A program made the translations under genes and the position numbers. From Companilactobacillus nodensis DSM 19682 = JCM 14932 = NBRC 107160 (GTDB lineage Bacteria; Bacillota; Bacilli; Lactobacillales; Lactobacillaceae): a DNA stretch of 64,000 bases. The stretch spans positions 1-64,000 of the forward strand of contig NZ_BAMN01000009.1 in the NCBI RefSeq assembly GCF_000615905.1. The letters are read 5' to 3'. Of this stretch, positions 1-8,031 are shown one piece after another (positions within the stretch are counted from its first letter, which is position 1; every line of letters begins with the position of its first letter). A model generated the notes under the pieces. That model had not been told where the DNA came from and made no database searches. It saw only the letters and a program-made list of their open reading frames with translations.

Positions 1-1177
1 TAGTGCCATTGGCAGTCTCAGTTTTGGTTTCTTCAACGTCTTTTGAGACATCGTCGACCTTGTTGCCAACTTGATCGACTTTTGAACTTGTATCATTACC
101 TTGCTGAATGATTGACTTCTTAGTTTCAGTTCCCAGAACTACTTCAGTGTATTTCTTAGAAATAGCATCAAATTTGTAACTCAATATCTTACTTACAACT
201 TCAACGTTTGGTAATTGAACATGTACTTTATCCCAAATACCAATATGCTGAAGTTTTTTGAACTGTTCATATTCTTTCGTATCACCAAGATGCTTGAACT
301 TAATCTTGATATTAATTTGAGGTTTATCAAAGTTGTTAACTTCGAAGTCCTCTTTAGCTAACCGTCTTAATTCTGCATACGCATCTTCAAGTGGTAATGC
401 ATCGTCTTGATCAACAGTTGAGTTTTCAGAGATGGCTTTAACATCTTTGTACTCAACTTTTTTAATTTTGATGTGAGAATAATCATTGATATTTGGAGAA
501 TCAACATACTTTTCAGGAATCATCAAACCATCAAATCCATATGGCATAATTCTTGTAACGATTTGTTGATAATCAATATCATAGTCATATCCTGTTAAAT
601 TCTTACCATGTTTGATTTTGTATCCATTATCAATACCTGAATCTTTCAGAAACTTAACATCATAGCCATCACGAATGATCTCGCCACCCCAACGACTGAT
701 GAATGAATTGTCTTTGCCTGTATCAAGCAACATCTCAACAGGATTCATTCGAACAATTCTTGCGTTGGCAACTTTTCCAATATCAGAACTGAATCTGAAC
801 TTACTTGGGTATTGCATTGTTGAGTTCAATTTATTCATAACTGCCGTGCCTGTGAGGTTGACTAGGTTAGTGTCTTCGATGAAGTTATCAGCTAAATCAT
901 AGAACAAGTGATTACATTGCACTTCTAAGTACCCGATATGTTCGACAATATCGTAAATTCTGAATGGTTGATTACCGTGAGGTGTTGGTACAACGACGAT
1001 CATATTGCCTTCGATTAACTTTGAATACTTTCCTGAAGACAAGTATTCAAAATCGAAAGTGAATAATCCATTCTTAACTTCCTGAACCGAGTTCTCAGTA
1101 ATCGCATTATCAAGAATCGCGACACCGTTTGTTTTTAATTGTTCTTCAGTAGCATCTTGAGGAAAAAGTTTGATCAT
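1..1177 (-). CDS. Phage tail endopeptidase / tail-tip protein, partial
   Basis: The gene reads leftwards and runs off the window, so only about the first 392 residues are visible. It begins MIKLFPQDATEEQL; its ATG (1177-1175) overlaps the TGA of the Dit gene by four bases (ATGA), which fixes the start and implies translational coupling. Order tape measure, Dit, then this gene, plus the sequence style, fit the prophage endopeptidase tail family (Tal), which forms the tip of siphophage tails and often carries a C-terminal wall hydrolase. No hydrolase domain is visible here because the C-terminus is outside. Position-based call with good family feel; substrate unknown. Confidence 0.8.
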   Translation of the reverse strand, partial: MIKLFPQDATEEQLKTNGVAILDNAITENSVQEVKNGLFTFDFEYLSSGKYSKLIEGNMIVVVPTPHGNQPFRIYDIVEHIGYLEVQCNHLFYDLADNFIEDTNLVNLTGTAVMNKLNSTMQYPSKFRFSSDIGKVANARIVRMNPVEMLLDTGKDNSFISRWGGEIIRDGYDVKFLKDSGIDNGYKIKHGKNLTGYDYDIDYQQIVTRIMPYGFDGLMIPEKYVDSPNINDYSHIKIKKVEYKDVKAISENSTVDQDDALPLEDAYAELRRLAKEDFEVNNFDKPQINIKIKFKHLGDTKEYEQFKKLQHIGIWDKVHVQLPNVEVVSKILSYKFDAISKKYTEVVLGTETKKSIIQQGNDTSSKVDQVGNKVDDVSKDVEETKTETANGT

Positions 1178-1866
1178 AGGTATCTCTCCCTCATCTGAAT
1201 TTCAATTGTGTCAAAATCTCCGTTTACTAGAATCAAATTATCTTTTGGTTTTAATTCAGGAAATTCCCCTGTCATGGATAATCCATAATTCGTATCATCC
1301 TTGTAAATTTCCTGAACGTCTGAATCAATGATGATGTTCTCTTCTGGAAGATCTAATGCGACCACAGTGTCATTAACTGTGATGGTTCCTTTACCTTTTC
1401 CCAGAATCTTAATTCTAGGAAGTGACTTGTACGTTCCTTTATTAATTATCATTTCTGAATCAGTTACTTTGATAGTCTGATCGGCAACGATGTATTCGAA
1501 TGGATCACAGTAAAATTTCACATCAAACTTGCCGTACTCAGCGATGTCATTCTCAATATCATCAATCTCAACTCGCTTAACTTTACGATACACAAAGTCA
1601 TCTTTGAAGTAATACTTCTTAGCATTGAACAGCCATGCTTTTACGAATCTTAATTGACTTTTGATATTGAAGTCTTCCAAAATATTGAACTCAATAGTCT
1701 GTTCAACATCTTTAATATATTGAAGTCTATTAACACTGCCATCCCTACCATCAATATAAGTTGATTCAAAATCATATTCAGGAGATGAAATCTTTGGCCG
1801 TGTTGCGACAGATACCAACATATCTTTGTCTTCAATTCCATCGATCACAATCGTTGAACATGCCAT
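1174..1866 (-). CDS. Distal tail protein (Dit, siphovirus tail component)
   Basis: 230 residues, starting MACSTIVIDGIEDKD. Length and placement between tape measure and tail endopeptidase are those of Dit proteins (phage tail family), the hexameric hub joining tail tube to the host-recognition tip. The N-terminal part has the mixed beta pattern of the ring domain; no carbohydrate-binding insertion is evident at this size. It starts four bases after the tape measure stop and ends in an ATGA overlap with the next gene, so all three are probably translated together. Family call from order and general sequence character. Confidence 0.85.
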   Translation of the reverse strand: MACSTIVIDGIEDKDMLVSVATRPKISSPEYDFESTYIDGRDGSVNRLQYIKDVEQTIEFNILEDFNIKSQLRFVKAWLFNAKKYYFKDDFVYRKVKRVEIDDIENDIAEYGKFDVKFYCDPFEYIVADQTIKVTDSEMIINKGTYKSLPRIKILGKGKGTITVNDTVVALDLPEENIIIDSDVQEIYKDDTNYGLSMTGEFPELKPKDNLILVNGDFDTIEIQMRERYL

Positions 1867-1870
1867 TTAA

Positions 1871-4800
1871 TCACACTCCCCTTATTCCAAAGTTTTTCTT
1901 AATTCCAATATTTCCAAGATATCTATCCAACTTATCGATCATGTAATCTGAATCGGCAGGACTAGCAATATTATTTGTCATATTTAAGTTCAAATATGTA
2001 GTATTACTATTCTCAACTCGTTCAGTAGTAGCAGCGGCAATTTGATTACCGATAGCAGCAAGGTTCTTTTCATTTAATGGCAAGATAGCTTCACGACCAG
2101 CTTCTCCACCGACTTGAGCAACACCATTGTTCATTCCAAACATGGTTGGTTGCGTCATGATTCCACCTTTTGCATGCCATTTAACTGATAAGTGAGGAAC
2201 TGTCTTCTTCTTCAAATCAAAACTACCTGAAATACTAAAGTAAGGCATTGCAGGTAAATGAATTTTTGGAATACTCAAATGCATCCCTGAGAAAAATCCT
2301 TTGATTGCATCAACAATTCCAGAGATTTTACTTTTGGCTGCTTCAACTGGTGTAGTCATTGCTGACTTGATTCCATTCCAAACTGAAGTAGTAACCGACT
2401 TGATTCCATTCCATCCATTAGTAACTACTGATTTAACAGCATTTACCACTGAACTCGTTACCGATTTAATTCCATTCCAAACATTAGTGATCACAGATTT
2501 AATTCCGTTCCAAACAGAACTTGTAACTGACTTGATTCCATTCCATGCGTTTGTGATTACAGATTTAACACCATTAAATACACTGGTGGCAGTTGACTTG
2601 ATTCCATTCCAAACATTCGTAACTACTGATTTAATAGCATTCCAAACATTCGAAGTCACTGTTTTAATTGCATTCCAGATTGTGCTGAAGAATGCAGATA
2701 GTGCATTAAACACTGTTGTTGCAACACTCTTAATGCCATTCCAAACGGAACTCAGGAATGAACTAATTGCGCCCCAAACACTTTGTGCAACACTGGAAAT
2801 TCCATTCCACAAACTTACAAAGAAGTCTGCAATTGGCTGCCAGATTGGTTGTGTCAATGCAACGATAGCTTGCCATGCAAAGGTCAACCATGAAGTGATA
2901 AATGTCCAAACTCCCTCGATGACGGATTGAATAGTCATGAATATCAAGGTAAAGACATCAACCAATGTTCCCCAAACAGTTGATGCAATATTCACTATGT
3001 TCGTCCAAAGATTGGTTAGAAAATCAGCAATTGGTTGCCAGACGGCCATTACAGTTGTAGAAATGCTATTCCAAAGATTGCTAAAGAAGTCCACCAACCC
3101 TTGCCAAATTCCTGAAGCTGTATCAACAATTCCTTGCCATATATTACTTAGAAAATCGACAATACCATTCCAGATATTCTCGGTAGATTCTTTGATCTGA
3201 TCCCAGTGAGTAACCACATATGCAACAATTACAGCAACGGCTGCCGCAATGACTACTCCAATTGCAACTACTCCTGCAACTACTGCTCCAAACGCTAAGG
3301 CTATGGTTCCAATAACAGATGCAATAGTTCCTAATACTGCAAGAACGGGTCCAATGGCTGCGGCAATTGCAATTAGTGCTAGAACAAAATCTTGAGTTGG
3401 CTTACTTGCATTCTTGAATTTGTTAGCTAAATCAGCTACTACTTTCAGAACAGGTTTCAAAGCATCAAGAACACTGCTAAGTGCGTCCATTAAAGGACCA
3501 CCAAATTCAATGCCCAAGTCAGTAACCTTGTTCTTTAGAATTTGAAGTTTTGATGCAAAAGTTTCATGTCTCTTTTGTGCTTCATTCGTTAAGGCTGTAT
3601 TCTTCTTCCAGCCTTCAGCTGAAATGTCCAACGCCTTCGACAACGTTCCACTCGATCCTGACAGACGAAGTAACGTATCAATCTCTTGAGTTGAGTTAAT
3701 TCCCATGTCTTTAAGAACACCTGTAACGTCTTTACCAGACTTCTTAGCTTTGCCAAGTCCTTCAACGAACTTAACAATTGCACCAGATGCATCAGTTTGC
3801 CATTGCTTCTTAAATTTCTCAGAACTCATTCCTGAGATCTTCGCGAACTTGTCCAAGGCATCCCCACCACCAGATACAGCAGTGTTCATCTTTTGCATTA
3901 CACGTGACATGGCACCACCACCAGCTTCGGCGTTAATACCAACGGAACTCATAGCAGCAGCCAAACCTGTAATTTGTGATTCTGTTAATCCGACCTGATG
4001 ACCAGTACCTGCTAAACGAAGCGACATCTCAACGATATCTGATTCAGTAGTAGCCATATTATTACCAAGATTAACGATTGAAGAACCCAACCGATCGAAG
4101 TTCTTTTGTGGCATCCCTGTAATGTTGGCCAACTTGGCAAGTGCTGTAGCAGCATCTTCAGATGACATGTTTGTCGCTTCACCCATCTCGATCATGGTTT
4201 TGGTAAACGACATAACATTCTGTGTCTTGATTCCTAATTGACCAGCGGCTTCAGCAACATGAGATATTTCTGTAGTAGTAGCAGGAATAGTCTTTGCCAT
4301 ACTCCTGATACTTTTTTCCAGATCAGCATATGAAATCTTAACTTTACCGTTTGAGTCTTTAACTTCATCAACGGTCTTCTTAACACCTGTAAATGCTGAA
4401 TCAAAATCACTAGCAGCTTTAACGGATGCGGCAACACCGGCAACGATTGGAGCAGTAACTCCCATTGTCATTCCCTTACCGATTGAAGTTAACTTTCCAC
4501 CAAACGACTTCATTGAATTACCAAAATTCTGTAACTTGTCATTTGATTGAGCTAAAGAATTGGCGAACTCCTGATGTGCTTTTTTTGCATCAAGCAACTT
4601 GCCATTTAATTCCTGAACTTCCTGAGAATTCTCACCATATTCTTGCTTAGCAAGTGATAATTGCTTATCTAAATTCTTGACCTGTTCAGCAGTGGCCTGC
4701 TCTTGCTTAGCAAAGTATTGTTTTGCTAACTTAGCTTTTTCAGATGCGGTTGCATTCTTACCAAGACTAGCGACCTGTAAGTCATACTCTTTTCTTAAAT

Positions 4801-5266
4801 TCTCAGAACTAGTTTCAAGCGATTTCTGCTCAGTACCTAAAGTCTTCAATGCGGCTTGACGTTTTTCAGAGGCTTTAGCAGCTTCACTTTCAGCTTGAGT
4901 AGCAGCTTTTAATTTTGTGTTTGTACCCTCAATTTGATTTTTGAGTGATTCTTCCTGCTTTTGTGCACTTAAAAGTTTGTTAGTCCAAACACGAGTTTCT
5001 TCTGAATTCTCTCCTGTTGCCTGCTTAACTTTGTTCAATGCTTCAGCAGTGATCTGAGTTTTACTTCTAGCCAATTCATACTGAGAATTTAACTTAGTAA
5101 GTTGTGCTTCCAACTTTTGTGATTCAGATGAAGTGTTTCTCATCTGCTCTTTTTGTACTGCGAACTGCTTGTTCAGAGTTGTGATAGCATTACCATTCTC
5201 ACGAAGTGCTGACTTAAATTGAGAATTAATTAATTTATATTCAAGTTGAATCTCTTTATTTGCCCT
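1871..5266 (-). CDS. Tail tape measure protein; expected ATG start reads AGG
   Basis: Large tail length-determining protein. The frame is open from codon AGG at 5266 (then ANKEIQLEYK), giving about 1131 residues; the first ATG in frame is only at 5143. An ideal ribosome site AAAGGAGG (just above 5272) sits seven bases before the AGG, where an ATG would be expected, so the start looks mutated. Domains seen: N-terminal coiled coil rich in K/E/Q (to about residue 240), a tape-measure core with GMTMGVTAPIV, a strongly hydrophobic stretch near the middle (AAIGPVLAVLGTIASVIGTI), then a long run of 11-residue repeats of the NVWNGIKSVTS type. It ends four bases before Dit. If the AGG is real, translation must begin at a rare codon or at 5143, with loss of 41 residues. 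Confidence 0.85.
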   Translation of the reverse strand, partial: RANKEIQLEYKLINSQFKSALRENGNAITTLNKQFAVQKEQMRNTSSESQKLEAQLTKLNSQYELARSKTQITAEALNKVKQATGENSEETRVWTNKLLSAQKQEESLKNQIEGTNTKLKAATQAESEAAKASEKRQAALKTLGTEQKSLETSSENLRKEYDLQVASLGKNATASEKAKLAKQYFAKQEQATAEQVKNLDKQLSLAKQEYGENSQEVQELNGKLLDAKKAHQEFANSLAQSNDKLQNFGNSMKSFGGKLTSIGKGMTMGVTAPIVAGVAASVKAASDFDSAFTGVKKTVDEVKDSNGKVKISYADLEKSIRSMAKTIPATTTEISHVAEAAGQLGIKTQNVMSFTKTMIEMGEATNMSSEDAATALAKLANITGMPQKNFDRLGSSIVNLGNNMATTESDIVEMSLRLAGTGHQVGLTESQITGLAAAMSSVGINAEAGGGAMSRVMQKMNTAVSGGGDALDKFAKISGMSSEKFKKQWQTDASGAIVKFVEGLGKAKKSGKDVTGVLKDMGINSTQEIDTLLRLSGSSGTLSKALDISAEGWKKNTALTNEAQKRHETFASKLQILKNKVTDLGIEFGGPLMDALSSVLDALKPVLKVVADLANKFKNASKPTQDFVLALIAIAAAIGPVLAVLGTIASVIGTIALAFGAVVAGVVAIGVVIAAAVAVIVAYVVTHWDQIKESTENIWNGIVDFLSNIWQGIVDTASGIWQGLVDFFSNLWNSISTTVMAVWQPIADFLTNLWTNIVNIASTVWGTLVDVFTLIFMTIQSVIEGVWTFITSWLTFAWQAIVALTQPIWQPIADFFVSLWNGISSVAQSVWGAISSFLSSVWNGIKSVATTVFNALSAFFSTIWNAIKTVTSNVWNAIKSVVTNVWNGIKSTATSVFNGVKSVITNAWNGIKSVTSSVWNGIKSVITNVWNGIKSVTSSVVNAVKSVVTNGWNGIKSVTTSVWNGIKSAMTTPVEAAKSKISGIVDAIKGFFSGMHLSIPKIHLPAMPYFSISGSFDLKKKTVPHLSVKWHAKGGIMTQPTMFGMNNGVAQVGGEAGREAILPLNEKNLAAIGNQIAAATTERVENSNTTYLNLNMTNNIASPADSDYMIDKLDRYLGNIGIKKNFGIRGV

Positions 5267-5282
5267 TAGATGACCTCCTTTC

Positions 5283-5809
5283 TTATGAATTCATGAAGCT
5301 TTCAATTGCAACTTTGTTAATGAACAATTTGTTTAGTTGATCCACTGTCCAATCTTCGGCAAAACTTGGATCTAAACCTACAAAAAAAACGTAGAAGCTG
5401 TACAAGTCTTCTACGTCTTGGATGATTATTTTTGGTTGTTTCTTTTTGTCTTGCCTTTTGATTTTTTTGTTGCTCGTTTAAAACTTTGAGCCAACTTAGC
5501 ATCAGCTTTTGCAGTTCCTCCAACCATCTGTGCAAGAATGTCGCCAAGTAATTCAAAATCTAAATCAATCTTTGATTCAAATTCATCCTTAGTCATGTGA
5601 TCATCCTTATTAGCATTGATATATGCCAGCCATGCAGCATTCATCAAATAAGGTTCCATAATCTCAGGTTTGTCCTCAGCACCAACGAATGCCTGAAGTA
5701 ATGATTTAGGCAATTCATCTTTTGCTTGAAAGTCGCGAAGTGTCTTCAATGTGATTCTTGGTTTGATAGAAACTTCCGTGCCATCATTCAATGTAATTTT
5801 GTCAGTCAT
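5283..5809 (-). CDS. Tail assembly chaperone gpGT-type frameshift product
   Basis: Product expected if ribosomes slip -1 within the gpG-like gene. The slippery heptamer A_AAA_AAA lies at 5468-5462 in the gpG frame. After slipping, the reading continues past the gpG stop (5428-5426) as IKRQDKKKQPKIIIQDVEDL and runs to a TAA at 5285-5283, about 15 bases before the tape measure start. The added segment (DLYSFYVFFVGLDPSFAEDW and following) has the look of a T domain: short, acidic to hydrophobic, located exactly between G and tape measure. In siphophages the GT form binds the tape measure while G coats it during tail assembly. The frame and heptamer are seen; the slipping itself is inference. Confidence 0.75.
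5426..5809 (-). CDS. Tail assembly chaperone gpG-type protein
   Basis: 127 residues beginning MTDKITLNDGTEVSIKPR. Start chosen at 5809 because AGGAGGAAAATA precedes it; an upstream in-frame start at 5833 lacks such a site. Placement directly after the major tail protein and before the tape measure is that of the gpG tail chaperone. The C-terminus is lysine rich (KKSKGKTKRNNQK) and contains the slippery run of seven A used for the longer gpGT form. Not part of the virion; acts in tail morphogenesis. Confidence 0.85.
   Translation of the reverse strand: MTDKITLNDGTEVSIKPRITLKTLRDFQAKDELPKSLLQAFVGAEDKPEIMEPYLMNAAWLAYINANKDDHMTKDEFESKIDLDFELLGDILAQMVGGTAKADAKLAQSFKRATKKSKGKTKRNNQK
5462..5468 (-). 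promoter_or_regulatory. -1 ribosomal frameshift site A_AAA_AAA
   Basis: Seven consecutive A on the minus strand, in phase X_XXY_YYZ relative to the gpG-like frame (the last base of ACA followed by AAA AAA). This is a canonical -1 slippery heptamer. The -1 frame is open from here to 5283, whereas the zero frame ends 34 bases downstream. Confidence 0.75.
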
Positions 5810-5819
5810 TATTTTCCTC

Positions 5820-6425
5820 CTAAACTCCCTCATCGACAGCGCCTGCTACTACTAATTCAGGTGTGAATGCTGTTAACCACTTATCAGCCAATGCGGTATC
5901 AATTGCATCGCTACCTGTAGTCAATGCTTCGTAATAGAACTTGCTATTTGAATCTTTCATGGCAATGAATGATTGTTCGATTTCAGCAATCTCTTCGCCA
6001 CCATTTTCAAGTTCCCACTTCAGTCCATCTGAAAATTGCATGTTAGGGAATGCACGTAGCATGTGTTGTTCTTCGTCAAGATCAAGAACTTCGAATGTTA
6101 AAATCCCTTTACCTTGACGTGAATCAGTACCATAGGCATAAATACCTTTTTGAAGCCCTTTGTTAGTCAAACCCCAAACTTTACGAAGATTTTCTACAGG
6201 GAAATGCCCTGTCCAAGTTCCATTAATTCGTGTAGGGATATCCTTGTGTTCAACTTCGTCACCCTCACACTTTTTAATTACAGTCTTGAGTTCTGTTTCA
6301 AGCTCAAGTTTTCCAGTACATCCTAATTTCACAGCGGGTGTAACGAACTTCCCTTCATCCCACCATTGAATCGATGCATTTGTAACTTTATATTCATCAA
6401 ATGTTGTAAATTTTTCACCAGCCAT
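5820..6425 (-). CDS. Phage major tail protein (tail tube)
   Basis: 201 residues, starting MAGEKFTTFDEYKV. Position just before the gpG/gpGT pair and size identify it as the tube subunit of a siphovirus tail (major tail protein, TP901-1/phi13-type). The preceding ribosome site AGGAGGTCATTTA is strong, as expected of a highly made virion protein. There is no C-terminal Ig-like extension; the protein ends VVAGAVDEGV. Call rests on order and typical length. Confidence 0.85.
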   Translation of the reverse strand: MAGEKFTTFDEYKVTNASIQWWDEGKFVTPAVKLGCTGKLELETELKTVIKKCEGDEVEHKDIPTRINGTWTGHFPVENLRKVWGLTNKGLQKGIYAYGTDSRQGKGILTFEVLDLDEEQHMLRAFPNMQFSDGLKWELENGGEEIAEIEQSFIAMKDSNSKFYYEALTTGSDAIDTALADKWLTAFTPELVVAGAVDEGV

Positions 6426-6440
6426 TTAAATGACCTCCTA

Positions 6441-6848
6441 TTATTTAAGTTCCATCGCTTCTCCAAGTGCCTTCATGACAGCATCGAAAATAAAGTTTGA
6501 TGCGACATCGCCACCAGTTTCAAAGAACTTCTGAGCAATTGGATTATTCTTGCCAAGTCCATCATTAGGAAATACAAGATACCCAAAACCATTCTTGCCA
6601 GTAGCGCCACCTTTTGGAGTTATTTTAAAACCAAGGTTCTGCATCGTTGACTTCAACGGATTTGAACTCTTAGCATGCTTTTTATTTCTATCCGAAACAG
6701 GAATGAATTTGATAATATCCTGAATTGCTTCTTTAACTCCTACTGTTCGTAGGACATTATTGACGGCTTCTTCAGAACGTTCTGGAACCTTTGCCATTTC
6801 TGTTTCGATTTGTTTTGATTTAGATAAATCTAAGAAGTACTCAGCCAT
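6441..6848 (-). CDS. HK97 gp10-like tail component
   Basis: 135 residues, MAEYFLDLSKSKQIETEM. In this slot (third gene before the major tail protein in a connector block) phages carry the HK97-gp10-type minor tail or head-tail joining protein. The sequence has a long N-terminal helix and a basic middle (RNKKHAKSSNPLK), also common in that family. It follows the next upstream gene by two bases. Assignment is mainly positional. Confidence 0.7.
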   Translation of the reverse strand: MAEYFLDLSKSKQIETEMAKVPERSEEAVNNVLRTVGVKEAIQDIIKFIPVSDRNKKHAKSSNPLKSTMQNLGFKITPKGGATGKNGFGYLVFPNDGLGKNNPIAQKFFETGGDVASNFIFDAVMKALGEAMELK

Positions 6849-6850
6849 GA

Positions 6851-7219
6851 CTATTCACACGCCTTTATGACATGAACGAATGTCATTGTTGTCATTTTTG
6901 TATCCTCATCAGTTTCAGCAAACTTGCCTTCTTCTGAATCTGAGTTTCTAAATATCAAGCGTGCTTTCGTGAGTTGATCACTCAATTGCAAAACGTTGAC
7001 TTGAGCATTTTCTCTGGTAATGAATGCAAGCGTGAATTCCTGAAGATACTGATTGTGACTATCAGTACCCTTTTCGATTCTTCCTTCTTTTGAATAGATG
7101 AAGAACGACTTGTTATCAACAATTTCATCCTTTTCAGCATTAGTACCGAACCACGGATATTGCTGAGCATTCATAATCTCGATGAATTTATCCAAATTCA
7201 AAGTGTCATTGAATTTCAT
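6851..7219 (-). CDS. Tail terminator-like protein (DUF806-type position)
   Basis: 122 residues, MKFNDTLNLDKFIEIMN. Sits between the head-closure and gp10-like genes, where siphophages encode the tail completion/terminator protein that caps the tube and docks the head. Overlaps the upstream gene by 14 bases. I do not see a diagnostic motif; the family name DUF806 is a suggestion from position and size. Confidence 0.6.
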   Translation of the reverse strand: MKFNDTLNLDKFIEIMNAQQYPWFGTNAEKDEIVDNKSFFIYSKEGRIEKGTDSHNQYLQEFTLAFITRENAQVNVLQLSDQLTKARLIFRNSDSEEGKFAETDEDTKMTTMTFVHVIKACE

Positions 7220-7556
7220 TAAGTGATCCTTTCTTCGTCAAATACCAAAACATCGTTTTTCTGTCGTTCGATGGATCAATATTTTTGACTTCGTAATAGT
7301 CATTCTTATAAACGACTTTCTGAATATTCTTATCAATTCCATCAATGTAATATGTTTGAACTTTTAAATTAGATGTTTGGTCTTTTCCAATGTCATAGAT
7401 TTCTGTGTCTTCTTGACGAATCTGTTTGAAGTCAAAAAAAAGAAACCCAGACTCTACAAACTCAAGTCCGACTTTCTCTTTTAATGCGTTTCTTTTTGTT
7501 TTGATGGTGCCATAATGTAAAACTCCATCATTAAAATTGCTAAGTTTTCGCTTCAT
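7206..7556 (-). CDS. Head closure / head-tail joining protein
   Basis: About 116 residues from MKRKLSNFNDGVLHYG. Two adjacent ATGs (7559, 7556) follow AGGAGGAATC; the second has the better seven-base spacing. The order connector, head closure, terminator matches SPP1/HK97-type necks, and proteins of this family are small beta barrels, consistent with the strand-rich sequence. The start overlaps the preceding gene by 17 bases. Confidence 0.65.
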   Translation of the reverse strand: MKRKLSNFNDGVLHYGTIKTKRNALKEKVGLEFVESGFLFFDFKQIRQEDTEIYDIGKDQTSNLKVQTYYIDGIDKNIQKVVYKNDYYEVKNIDPSNDRKTMFWYLTKKGSLNEIQ

Positions 7557-7854
7557 CATGATTCCTCCTAGCAATTCCATTCACTACTTGAAGATTTAAA
7601 ATATCAGATTTGTAGTCACCTGCAAAAACTTGCCTATATCCATCCCAGTCATAACGACAGTAATTAATAAGCAAGTCATTAGCTAACAATGAAACTTCTG
7701 AATCTCCATTAAATTCAACATCTCCAACACGGCTGGTAATAAATGCCATGCCACGTCTTAAAGATTTTTCCAGCGATTTATCACGTTCACTAAAAGTAAT
7801 TTGTAATTCTGATTTCAAATCATCAAGTAATTCAGTTGTAACTGTATATTCCAT
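7540..7854 (-). CDS. Head-tail connector (gp6-like, DNA packaging)
   Basis: 104 residues, MEYTVTTELLDDLKSELQIT. The helical pattern with two predicted helix pairs and a conserved-looking RYDWDGYRQVF segment is typical of gp6/gp15-type adaptor rings that sit under the portal. It directly follows the capsid region and precedes head closure. Ribosome site AGGAGGTTACTA upstream. Confidence 0.75.
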   Translation of the reverse strand: MEYTVTTELLDDLKSELQITFSERDKSLEKSLRRGMAFITSRVGDVEFNGDSEVSLLANDLLINYCRYDWDGYRQVFAGDYKSDILNLQVVNGIARRNHDEAKT

Positions 7855-7867
7855 TAGTAACCTCCTT

Positions 7868-7999
7868 TTATTCAGTAGGTACTAAGGCAAGCAAGTCAGC
7901 TTTGACTGTTTTGCCAGTATGATCGATTGAATGAGCATCCAACCAATCAGTGATTTCAGCGACAGTTTGCGAATCTGTTGGTTTAGCATCTCCACTCAC
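7868..7999 (-). CDS. Small HeH/LEM-like protein or capsid read-on segment
   Basis: The frame between the capsid stop and the connector encodes TVAEITDWLDAHSIDHTGK and KADLLALVPTE, a helix-extended-helix (HeH/LEM-like) fold common after phage capsid genes. The only plausible start in frame is GTG at 7999 with a poor ribosome site, which leaves 43 residues. The open frame extends upstream into the end of the capsid gene in the -1 register, so the segment could instead be added to some capsid subunits by frameshifting. The coding pattern is convincing; how it is translated is not. Confidence 0.5.
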   Translation of the reverse strand: MSGDAKPTDSQTVAEITDWLDAHSIDHTGKTVKADLLALVPTE

Positions 8000-8031
8000 A
8001 TCAAATTCGCCATCATTTTCAGACGGCGTAT

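Noticed and set aside
2340-2760. Regular repeats that could look like a CRISPR array
   Set aside because: Units are 33 bases, in frame with the tape measure protein, with no separate spacers and no cas genes.
2301-3200. Two rightward open frames of 209 and 87 codons opposite the tape measure gene
   Set aside because: They mirror the WNGIKSV repeats on the other strand, lack ribosome sites, and have repetitive sequence that only reflects the repeat.
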